DNA of 12,326 nucleotides from NCBI GenBank assembly GCA_024691265.1, contig JAILNT010000063.1, positions 1 to 12,326 of the forward strand, given 5' to 3'. The DNA is from Treponema sp. (GTDB taxonomy: Bacteria > Spirochaetota > Spirochaetia > Treponematales > Treponemataceae). The notes beneath the pieces were generated by a model. That model saw only the letters and a list, made by a program, of their open reading frames with translations, was not told where the DNA came from and searched no databases. The translations under genes and the position numbers were made by a program. Of this stretch, positions 1 to 5,951 are shown piece after piece (positions within the stretch are counted from its first letter, which is position 1; the number at the start of each line of letters is the position of its first letter).

Positions 1-6
1 ACTTTA

Positions 7-1539
7 TTATACAAAGTTTTGTAAAAGCTGTACGAATAGATAAATCTTTTTGTAGACTTCTACTCCTAATTCTTTTACAGGGTGTTCTGCATAATGGTCT
101 ATTTCTTTCCAGTTAATAATCATATCACTGTTTGTTTTTTCGTGGTCTTCAAGCAGAGCCTTTGTATTTTTTGCAATGGTAACAAGGTCTCCCTTTGCCC
201 GCTTCAAAAGTTCTTTAGCAATGTCATTTGCATCACGAACCTTTGTCCTTATTATATTAGCAGCTTCTCTATCATGAGAAATTCTTGGCATAAGGCTTTT
301 TATTTTTGAACCTATCTCTCCATCATCTCCCAATCTAGCATCAAAGGCTGTTATTTTATCTGATATATCCAATAATGAATGATAAGCATTTGACATAGGT
401 GATGATAAATCTGCTGTTGTCCATTTTCCACGTATAAGAACTAAATCACAATATTCACGAATGTCTTTCTTTACGTAATCAAGTAAAAAAGCTTTCAGAT
501 AGCCAAGTGGTGCATGGAATGTATATGAGCCGAGGGCTTTTTTCTCAAGATTTGTACTTACACGATCTGTGTAATTTTTTAATCTGGAAGCAATACCTGT
601 GTCAAAAATCTGTTTTACAAGACTATCGATTTTGTTGTTTCTCTGTTCAGCTTGCAAGCCTTTTAATACTGCATTTGATTGTGTCTTTAGTTTATCAAGA
701 TAAGCATCAATAATGCGTTCATGGATTTCGTCAACGTTAACAATAAGTGTTGGATCTTTGTTTATGAGCTGTAGCATCATGTCTAAAACTTTTGAGTCTT
801 TCAACTGTTTAATTTTAGACATGATTTTTTTCCAGTTACTTAAAGAAATTGGCTCAACACCTTTCATTGATTTGAATAACTGAAACAGTTCAGACCAGTC
901 CGCTTCAAATGGAAGTGCCCATGCTACTGTTATGAAATCTTTTATATCATCACTTATATATTCAGCTTGAATTGTTTCAAATTTCGGCTGTATGTTAAAA
1001 TCTCTTTCTTTTAGTCCTGAAGAGAACTTTTTGAGTAAGAAATAAAAGTCATACATACAAAATGATTTGAATGCAACTAATTGTGAATATAAAGCATCTA
1101 TGTGTAATATTTTATCTGCATCAAATTCACCTGTAAATGTTGCTGTATCTTGTTGAATTTTATCAGATAATTCTTTGAACGATAATGTTTTTGATAATTC
1201 TTTTATAGAATCTGGCTGCAATTCTTCAACGATATCTTTTTGAGTATCATTAAGAGAATAATCTACAACATGATTCTTAAAGTAGTTAGGATTGTTCGAA
1301 GAATTCTGAAACATCAATTGCACTGGAGAAATCAATTTATAGATATCATAAAAAGTTTTTCCTAAAGCTGGTAATGCTTCGTTTTGACTATACTTATAAA
1401 ACTTGTATCGAGATTTTGATAAATCCTTTGATATATTCTTTAAAAGACGTCTTTTTTCTGCTTCCGGGTCATTCTTGCCAAAAAGGGAACGAAGCAATTT
1501 TGAAAATATACTCTCACCTGTAGAATTTGTCTTTTTCAT
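7..1539 (-). CDS. Conserved hypothetical soluble protein, 510 aa
   Basis: I do not recognise a function. The protein is 510 residues, lysine-rich, with no signal peptide and no convincing membrane helix, so it is probably cytoplasmic. The first 35 residues are basic (KLLRSLFGK, then EAEKRRLLKNISKDLSK), and much of the rest reads as long amphipathic helices with many K/E/D residues. I see no nucleotide-binding or catalytic motif. It resembles the uncharacterised Treponema-type proteins annotated as DUF5312, but that is recollection and not a search result. The ATG at 1539 is the only plausible start. It lacks a Shine-Dalgarno sequence, and a TTGACA / CAAAAT promoter lies immediately upstream, so translation may be leaderless. 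The gene lies 117 bp behind the membrane LuxR-type gene on the same strand, and their upstream regions share a sequence motif. The TAA stop falls at the window edge, so downstream neighbours are unseen. Confidence 0.75.
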   Translation of the reverse strand: MKKTNSTGESIFSKLLRSLFGKNDPEAEKRRLLKNISKDLSKSRYKFYKYSQNEALPALGKTFYDIYKLISPVQLMFQNSSNNPNYFKNHVVDYSLNDTQKDIVEELQPDSIKELSKTLSFKELSDKIQQDTATFTGEFDADKILHIDALYSQLVAFKSFCMYDFYFLLKKFSSGLKERDFNIQPKFETIQAEYISDDIKDFITVAWALPFEADWSELFQLFKSMKGVEPISLSNWKKIMSKIKQLKDSKVLDMMLQLINKDPTLIVNVDEIHERIIDAYLDKLKTQSNAVLKGLQAEQRNNKIDSLVKQIFDTGIASRLKNYTDRVSTNLEKKALGSYTFHAPLGYLKAFLLDYVKKDIREYCDLVLIRGKWTTADLSSPMSNAYHSLLDISDKITAFDARLGDDGEIGSKIKSLMPRISHDREAANIIRTKVRDANDIAKELLKRAKGDLVTIAKNTKALLEDHEKTNSDMIINWKEIDHYAEHPVKELGVEVYKKIYLFVQLLQNFV

Positions 1540-1547
1540 ACATTATT

Positions 1548-1576
1548 ATTTTGAGATAAAACAAAATTACTGTCAA
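1548..1576 (-). promoter_or_regulatory. Predicted sigma70-type promoter of the 510-aa gene, with near-zero leader
   Basis: On the minus strand there is a perfect TTGACA -35 box (1571-1576), a 17-bp spacer and a weaker CAAAAT -10 box (1548-1553, 4 of 6 matches). The predicted start of transcription is near 1541, only about 2 nt before the ATG. The bases before the ATG (AATAATGT) contain no Shine-Dalgarno sequence. The -35 box is convincing; the -10 assignment is less so. Confidence 0.5.
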
Positions 1577-1594
1577 GCTAAATAATACTTATAT

Positions 1595-1624
1595 AACGGA
1601 AATATCCTTATTTTGGCTATTTCC
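1595..1624. promoter_or_regulatory. Possible operator: AACGGA-AATATCC motif and TTTGG-TAT half-site
   Basis: AACGGAAATATCCT at 1595-1608 is nearly identical, apart from a single T, to AACGGATAATATCCT at 2485-2499 upstream of the neighbouring regulator gene. It is followed by TTTTGGCTATTT, which resembles the TTTGGATAT units of that same region. The motif ends 18 bp upstream of the -35 box of the 510-aa gene, a position expected for an activator site. That it binds a protein is inference. Confidence 0.3.
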
Positions 1625-1656
1625 TTGAGAAAAATTTCTTCAGGTAAGAGTGAAAA

Positions 1657-2439
1657 TTAGTACAAAATAGAATATTGTATCATGAGAAATTTTAAGGTTT
1701 CTTTGTTTTTTACACCAAATAGCTTGAATAAATCTTGCATATCTTTCTTCACTGCAGATTCGCTTATTATGAGTTTTTCAGCTATTTCTTTATAGGTCAT
1801 ATCTGTTGTGTTTATATATTTCACGCATGCAATTTGTCTATCTGTAAGACCTAATTCTTTGAGGTTAAGTTTTCCACCTTTTTCTGGTAATTTTAACTTG
1901 CATTGGTTTGAAGTAACAGAAACTTGTGATACAAGAAAATGTAACTGGTCATAAAGTATGTCATAAAGACAAACATAGGTTGCAAGTGTGAGTATAGATA
2001 TACCTATTGCAAATATAAATCTTTCTATCCCAAATGGAATTACTGTAAATAATACTAAAAACCAAATAAGCATTAATGAAAATACTTTCTTTTTGAAATT
2101 ATTCCTTAAGTAACCCCAGCAAAAAAGCAATAGCATTAAAAATGAATAAAGCATTGTTCCTACAGTTTCAAAACCTGTCATTACATTATAACAAGCTTGT
2201 ATAAATATGGTAGAAAATACGACTTTTTTTGACTTTGGAAAGAAAAATACAAAAAGCGAGATTAAAGATGTTGATAGGTTAATTATAGGAGTTATTATTT
2301 GTGTATATGGAATTATAGATGGAGTAAAATCTGCTCCAAATACTATATTTAATATACCTCCTATACCAGATGCAATAAAAGAACTGATGGCAACTATTCG
2401 TATATGGTTGTCATGATGAATTGTGTGTGTGTTAGTCAT
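1657..2439 (-). CDS. Membrane-anchored LuxR-type transcriptional regulator
   Basis: A 260-residue one-component regulator. Residues about 14-161 form roughly six hydrophobic helices (about 14-34, 46-66, 73-90, 94-110, 117-135, 139-161). A short linker follows, then a GerE/LuxR-type helix-turn-helix at about 194-258: LGLTDRQIACVKYI, then MTYKEIAEKLIISESAVKKD, whose recognition helix lies around SESAVKKDMQDLF, then a KNKETL ending. There is no receiver domain and no phospho-acceptor region, so any signal must be sensed in or through the membrane part; the ligand is unknown. The helix-turn-helix call is firm and the topology is by eye. The start at 2439 is the only in-frame Met before the first helix. 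It has at best a minimal GGA upstream, and a TATAAT box lies 11 nt away. The upstream repeats suggest autoregulation. The nearest downstream gene is the 510-residue unknown on the same strand. Confidence 0.85.
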   Translation of the reverse strand: MTNTHTIHHDNHIRIVAISSFIASGIGGILNIVFGADFTPSIIPYTQIITPIINLSTSLISLFVFFFPKSKKVVFSTIFIQACYNVMTGFETVGTMLYSFLMLLLFCWGYLRNNFKKKVFSLMLIWFLVLFTVIPFGIERFIFAIGISILTLATYVCLYDILYDQLHFLVSQVSVTSNQCKLKLPEKGGKLNLKELGLTDRQIACVKYINTTDMTYKEIAEKLIISESAVKKDMQDLFKLFGVKNKETLKFLMIQYSILY

Positions 2440-2450
2440 AGGAAGTCCAA

Positions 2451-2479
2451 ATTATAAGGAAAATTTATAAAAATCTCAA
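2451..2479 (-). promoter_or_regulatory. Strong predicted promoter of the membrane LuxR gene
   Basis: On the minus strand, TTGAGA (2474-2479), a 17-bp spacer and a perfect TATAAT (2451-2456). The predicted transcription start is near 2444, leaving a leader of about 5 nt before the ATG at 2439, too short for a normal Shine-Dalgarno interaction. This is the clearest promoter in the window. Confidence 0.65.
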
Positions 2480-2532
2480 TATCCAACGGATAATATCCTG
2501 AACTTTGGATATTTTTTTACGAACTTTGGATA
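2480..2532. repeat. Cluster of GGATA/TATCC repeats: candidate operator array
   Basis: GAACTTTGGATA occurs twice as an exact 12-bp direct repeat (2500-2511 and 2521-2532) with a 21-bp period, about two helical turns. An inverted TATCCAA (2480-2486) abuts the -35 box, and a GGATA-A-TATCC palindrome (2488-2498) lies between. That makes five GGATA/TATCC half-sites in 53 bp directly upstream of the promoter, as expected for cooperative binding of a dimeric activator. The membrane LuxR protein itself is the obvious candidate, but this is inference. Confidence 0.5.
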
Positions 2533-2611
2533 ATTCAATAGTTTCAATAGTATTTTTTATTGAATTAATGTGAAAATAAGTGCATTATATTAGACGTTGA
2601 TACTAAACGTA

Positions 2612-2658
2612 AGTCAATGGTAAATAAAGTGTGTGTGTTAAATGTTTATTAATTGACT
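2612..2658. other. Imperfect hairpin in the intergenic region
   Basis: AGTCAAT (2612-2618) pairs exactly with ATTGACT (2652-2658). AATAAA (2623-2628) pairs with TTTATT (2645-2650) inside it. The two helices are separated by a small asymmetric internal loop, and the terminal loop is a GTGTGTGTGTTAAATG sequence. The structure is AT-rich and only moderately stable. Confidence 0.35.
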
Positions 2659-2691
2659 GATATGATGTTTGCCTCAGGGAGAGAGTTTTCA

Positions 2692-2710
2692 TCACGGTTT
2701 CAGACCGTGA
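2692..2710. other. Seven-base-pair hairpin abutting the terminator
   Basis: TCACGGT (2692-2698), loop TTCAG, ACCGTGA (2704-2710). It is a perfect inverted repeat that shares its last base with the foot of the large terminator stem, giving two hairpins in tandem. In the rnf mRNA it would be the second, distal hairpin. Confidence 0.5.
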
Positions 2711-2749
2711 AAAAGGGCACTTGGAAATCAAATCCAAGTGCCCTTTTTT
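2709..2749 (-). terminator. Strong intrinsic terminator of the rnf operon, bidirectional
   Basis: A perfect 16-bp stem (2710-2725 with 2733-2748) contains the GC-rich block GGGCACTTGGA and a 7-nt AATCAAA loop. It begins 22 nt after the rnfB stop codon. Because the palindrome is flanked by A5 on one side and T6 on the other, it has a U-tract in both directions. It could therefore end the rnf transcript and also any plus-strand RNA from the intergenic region. Confidence 0.9.
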
Positions 2750-2771
2750 ATTTATTGCGATATTTTTGTGT

Positions 2772-3590
2772 TTATGCTGTTACTGTAACTATATTTTGTA
2801 TAAGTTTAAGTACATGTGTAGGACAACCTTCTACACAGATTCCACAACTTACACATTTGCTATAATCTACCTTTGGGATACCGTCTGTAACAACTATAGC
2901 GTGCTCAGGACAAGAGCGTTCACACTTTTTACACTTTATACAGCCTACTTTACAATTCTTCATTACAGAAGCATTATTTGTAGTTCTGTTAGAACAGAGA
3001 GCAACCGCTCCCTTTAGATTTTGTGCTGTTAGTGAATATAAGTGATTTGGACATGCGTCTACACATTGACCGCAGCCAACACATTTACTGTAATCGACTT
3101 CTGGAATACCGTTTTCACCCATATGAAGAGCATCGAATTTACAAACATTTACACAGTCACCAAGCCCTATACAGCCAAATGTACACATCTTTGTACTTCC
3201 AACTGAAAGCTTTGCTGCCTGGCATGATTGTATGCCTGTATAATTGCCTCTCTGTACAGCGTGAAGTTTACTTCCCTGACAAGCAAGTAATGTAACTTTC
3301 TTTTCTGCTGTTACAGAAACTCCCATAATGTTACCAACTTTTTCTGCAACAGAAGCTCCTCCTGCTTTACAGCCGTTGCAAGGAGCTTTTCCAGCTGCTA
3401 CAGCTGCTGCAAATCCATCACAACCAGGAAATCCACAGCCACCACAGTTTGCACCAGGCAAGACCTCTCTTACCTGTGTTACTTTTGGGTCGACTTCAAC
3501 TGCAAATATTTTCTTAAAGAATCCTAGTAAAAATCCCAAGAGAAATGCTAATAAAAAAGAAACAATAATAGTAGTAATAATAATAGTCAT
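2772..3590 (-). CDS. rnfB: Rnf complex subunit B, polyferredoxin
   Basis: RnfB carries electrons from reduced ferredoxin into the Rnf complex at the inner face of the cytoplasmic membrane. The 272-residue protein starts with one membrane anchor (about 5-25). Next is the characteristic CGGCGFPGC cluster (C49, C52, C57) completed by C74 in CNGCKAGG. Two paired ferredoxin modules follow: C136/C140/C146/C150 with C170/C173/C176/C180, and C213/C217/C220/C223/C227 with C246/C249/C252/C256. C104, C123 and C199 are additional. This longer form, with about five or more possible 4Fe-4S clusters, matches clostridial/Acetobacterium-type RnfB and not the shorter gammaproteobacterial RsxB. It is the last gene of the operon, with a GGGGAGG Shine-Dalgarno just before the ATG and a 12-nt gap after rnfA. 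A strong terminator follows. Confidence 0.97.
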   Translation of the reverse strand: MTIIITTIIVSFLLAFLLGFLLGFFKKIFAVEVDPKVTQVREVLPGANCGGCGFPGCDGFAAAVAAGKAPCNGCKAGGASVAEKVGNIMGVSVTAEKKVTLLACQGSKLHAVQRGNYTGIQSCQAAKLSVGSTKMCTFGCIGLGDCVNVCKFDALHMGENGIPEVDYSKCVGCGQCVDACPNHLYSLTAQNLKGAVALCSNRTTNNASVMKNCKVGCIKCKKCERSCPEHAIVVTDGIPKVDYSKCVSCGICVEGCPTHVLKLIQNIVTVTA

Positions 3591-3602
3591 ATCTGCCTCC
3601 CC

Positions 3603-4181
3603 TTAGCTGAACAGACCCTTGAATCCCATAAATGCCATTGCGAGTAAGCTTGCTGCAACGAACAATATTGGAGTTCCTTTTAAGAATGTAGGAATATTTG
3701 CGATTTTAATTCTCTTTCTGATTCCTGACATTACAACAAGTGAAAGTAAGAATCCCATTGCAGCACCAAAAGCATATACTAAAGATTCTGCATAATTGTA
3801 ATTTTTGCTGATACAGTTTAGGGAAACAGCAAGAACTGCACAGTTTGTTGTAATCAATGTAAGGTAAACACCCATTGCACTATAAAGAGCTGGTGCAGAC
3901 TTTTTCAAATAGAATTCTACAAGCTGAACAAGAGCTGCAATAACAAGAATGAACATTAATGTCTGTAAGAATTCTATATGCAAAGGTACCATTACAAACT
4001 TGTATAGAGGATATGTAACAGCTGCTGCAAGAATAATTACAAATGATGTTGCAATACCCATTCCAGCAGCTTTGTCTGTATCATTTGTCATACCTATGAA
4101 AGGGCAGAGTGCCAAATATTGAGTAAGAATTACATTGTCTACAAGCATTGCCTGTATGAATATACTTAGAAGACTGCTCAT
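3603..4181 (-). CDS. rnfA: Rnf complex subunit A, integral membrane
   Basis: RnfA is one of the two homologous membrane subunits (A and E) that form the electron- and ion-conducting core of Rnf. The 192-residue protein has about six membrane helices and the family signatures LALCPFIGM and TTNCAVL. C26 and C114 sit in the two half-helices where, in the Rnf/Nqr family, RnfA and RnfE together hold a membrane-embedded 2Fe-2S cluster; that role comes from family knowledge. The length is normal. The ATG overlaps the rnfE stop (ATGA, 4 bp), indicating translational coupling, and an AAGGAGAGG Shine-Dalgarno lies just upstream inside rnfE. Confidence 0.97.
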   Translation of the reverse strand: MSSLLSIFIQAMLVDNVILTQYLALCPFIGMTNDTDKAAGMGIATSFVIILAAAVTYPLYKFVMVPLHIEFLQTLMFILVIAALVQLVEFYLKKSAPALYSAMGVYLTLITTNCAVLAVSLNCISKNYNYAESLVYAFGAAMGFLLSLVVMSGIRKRIKIANIPTFLKGTPILFVAASLLAMAFMGFKGLFS

Positions 4182-4792
4182 TTTGCCTCTCCTTTCTTAG
4201 AAGATAATAATTTCTTTAATCCGATGCTGAGAGAAATTAATACACCGAATACAAGGAAGCCGCCTGGAGCTTTAGAGAAAAAGCCAATAGCGTAATCCTC
4301 TGGGAATAATCTAAAGCCAAAGAATGTTCCGTAGCCTAAAAGCTCTCTGAAAATTGAAATTGCACAGAGAACCCATGTATAGCCAAGACCCATTCCTAAA
4401 GCATCAAGAATTGCATTTACTGGTGATGATTTTGATGCAAATGCTTCAACACGTCCCATGATAATACAGTTAACTACAATAAGAGGCAAAAATACACCAA
4501 GTGCATCTGAAAGAGCTGGTATATAAGCCTGTAGCAAAAGCTGTACTATTGTAGTAAATGCTGCGATAACAATAATAAATATAGGTAATCTGATTTCATC
4601 AGGAATCAGCTTTCTGAAAATGCTTATGATAAGTTCGCTCATAAGAAGAACGAATGTCATACCGAGTCCCATACCTAAGCCGTTAAAAACACTTGTTGTT
4701 ACTGCTAAAGATGAACACAAACCGATGTTAAGCACCAGCAATGGATTTTCTTTAAGCAGACCGTTTGAAAAAATGGCAAGTCTGTTAGTCAT
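4178..4792 (-). CDS. rnfE: Rnf complex subunit E, integral membrane
   Basis: RnfE is the partner and paralogue of RnfA in the membrane core. The 204-residue protein has about six helices and the motifs NPLLVLNIGLCSSLAVT and PLIVVNCIIMGRVEAFA. C26 and C109 are the Cys pair expected to help ligate the 2Fe-2S cluster shared with RnfA. An ALGMGLGYTW segment and the LFPEDYAIGFF loop near the C-terminus are also typical of the family. The start is supported by AAGGAG about 10 nt upstream and follows the rnfG stop by 22 nt. The end overlaps the rnfA start by 4 bp. Nothing about the length or the key residues is unusual. Confidence 0.97.
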   Translation of the reverse strand: MTNRLAIFSNGLLKENPLLVLNIGLCSSLAVTTSVFNGLGMGLGMTFVLLMSELIISIFRKLIPDEIRLPIFIIVIAAFTTIVQLLLQAYIPALSDALGVFLPLIVVNCIIMGRVEAFASKSSPVNAILDALGMGLGYTWVLCAISIFRELLGYGTFFGFRLFPEDYAIGFFSKAPGGFLVFGVLISLSIGLKKLLSSKKGEAK

Positions 4793-4814
4793 AATCTAAA
4801 TACTCCTTGAGCAC

Positions 4815-5951
4815 TTACATGCGTTTGTTCAAGATATAAGAAGAAGCATTTTCCGGAGCCTTTTCTCCTCCATTTGCTTCTACCATGTTTCCAGAAACAT
4901 AAGCACCAACTTTTATAATATCAGCTATACAATCTGCTGTAGTTGAAGCTCCTGAAAGTGTGTCGTAATCTCCCTTGTTGAGGTTCTGATCAGCACTCTT
5001 TCCTGTGAACTGGCTGTAGAAAGCTTCTTTTATAGCTTCCTGTCCAAGATTTGGAGTATCATTCAAAGATGTTATTCTTGTTCCAAGAATTTTTCTGTCC
5101 ATTGAAACAGCTGTTACAACTTTTCCTTTTCCACCAAAAGAAGGTCCTTCTATTTCTGTTGCAGCAGCAATTACAGCACCTTCTGCATTCTTTATAATAA
5201 CTTTTCTCTGTACTGTAAGTTTTTCGTTAAGAGTTTCTCCAATTCCGTCTGAAACTTCTTCTGTTGTTATTTTTCCATAACTTGCTTCATCGAAAATATC
5301 ATTTATGGCATTTTCAAATGTAAATACAGAAGCTGCCTTTTCTACTTTAGGAGCACCATTTCCACCTGCACCACCGTAATTCTTTGCAAGATATTCTCCT
5401 GCTACATAAGAACCGTATTCAAGTATTTTACCTACACCACGAGATGTAATTGTTGCACCTGTTACAGCTTCAAAGTTTGTGCCAGCAACAAAACCATCGT
5501 TTGCATTTTTACCTGCAAATTGTTCGTAGAAAGTCTGACCGGTAGAGATTTTATATGAAGGATCACTTGCATTTAGACCGAATCCCTTTGTGTCAGAATG
5601 TTCTATAAACTGTATTCCTGTAATAGTTCTGTTTTTATCAATACCCATAAGTATTGTTGCCTTGTCGTAAGTAGGTCCTGTAACCTGTGCTACAGCTCCT
5701 ACAACTTCTCCGTTCTTTTTTGCGAGAACAAGGCGGTCAATTGAGATTGTAGAAGAAGGGTCAACTTCATAATCTGTTACAGTTTCGAAGCTGTCTGCAT
5801 CAGAATATACAATCTTAAGTCCACCGTTTACTTTTTCTTCCTGTCTAGCTTTTATAACAGGAGCTGTGAAATTATTTACAACAGCAAGCAGTAAACAAGA
5901 AGCAACTGCATAAGCTGCAAGTATGATTCCTAATCTAAGCATCTGTTTCAT
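4815..5951 (-). CDS. rnfG: Rnf complex subunit G with two tandem FMN-binding domains
   Basis: RnfG is a membrane-anchored, externally facing flavoprotein that carries FMN bound covalently to a threonine. This one is 378 residues, nearly twice the usual length of about 200, because the FMN-binding domain is duplicated. An N-terminal membrane helix (about 7-27) is followed by domain 1, with DTKGFGLN (120-127), FYEQFAGK (141-148) and TGATIT (164-169). A Gly/Ala-rich linker (about 193-205) leads to domain 2, with DTPNLGQ (298-304), FYSQFTGK (311-318) and SGASTT (333-338). Both domains keep the xGAxxT attachment motif, so T169 and T338 are the predicted flavinylation sites. The two copies differ enough that the duplication is not recent. 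The ATG overlaps the rnfD stop (ATGA), with a GGAG upstream. An ApbE/Ftp-type flavin transferase would be needed and is not in this window. Confidence 0.95.
   Translation of the reverse strand: MKQMLRLGIILAAYAVASCLLLAVVNNFTAPVIKARQEEKVNGGLKIVYSDADSFETVTDYEVDPSSTISIDRLVLAKKNGEVVGAVAQVTGPTYDKATILMGIDKNRTITGIQFIEHSDTKGFGLNASDPSYKISTGQTFYEQFAGKNANDGFVAGTNFEAVTGATITSRGVGKILEYGSYVAGEYLAKNYGGAGGNGAPKVEKAASVFTFENAINDIFDEASYGKITTEEVSDGIGETLNEKLTVQRKVIIKNAEGAVIAAATEIEGPSFGGKGKVVTAVSMDRKILGTRITSLNDTPNLGQEAIKEAFYSQFTGKSADQNLNKGDYDTLSGASTTADCIADIIKVGAYVSGNMVEANGGEKAPENASSYILNKRM

Larger units (their letters stand above)
2533..2771. other. Intergenic stretch between rnfB and the LuxR-type gene: hairpins and terminator, no gene
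   Basis: No credible protein-coding frame is present; the short plus-strand frames here overlap rnfB or lack initiation signals. On the plus strand the region holds three consecutive hairpins: 2612-2658, 2692-2710 and 2709-2749. A TATATT box at 2586-2591 has only a poorly spaced TTGAAT upstream (20 bp). It may be the structured 3' end of the rnf mRNA, a plus-strand small RNA, or both. Confidence 0.5.

Noticed and set aside
1623..1644. Imperfect hairpin CCTGAAG...CTCAAGG just after the LuxR-type gene, considered as its terminator.
   Set aside because: It has two internal mismatches, is AT-rich, and is not followed by a U-tract on the minus strand.
2421..2640. GTGTGTGTGTTA present twice (near 2421-2434 and 2629-2640).
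   Set aside because: Simple dinucleotide repeats; one copy lies in the coding sequence (Thr-His-Thr codons) and the other in a hairpin loop. Probably coincidence.
2653..3606. Several plus-strand frames opposite rnfB (70-98 residues).
   Set aside because: All are antisense shadows; their Cys/Pro-rich content mirrors the ferredoxin codons of rnfB.
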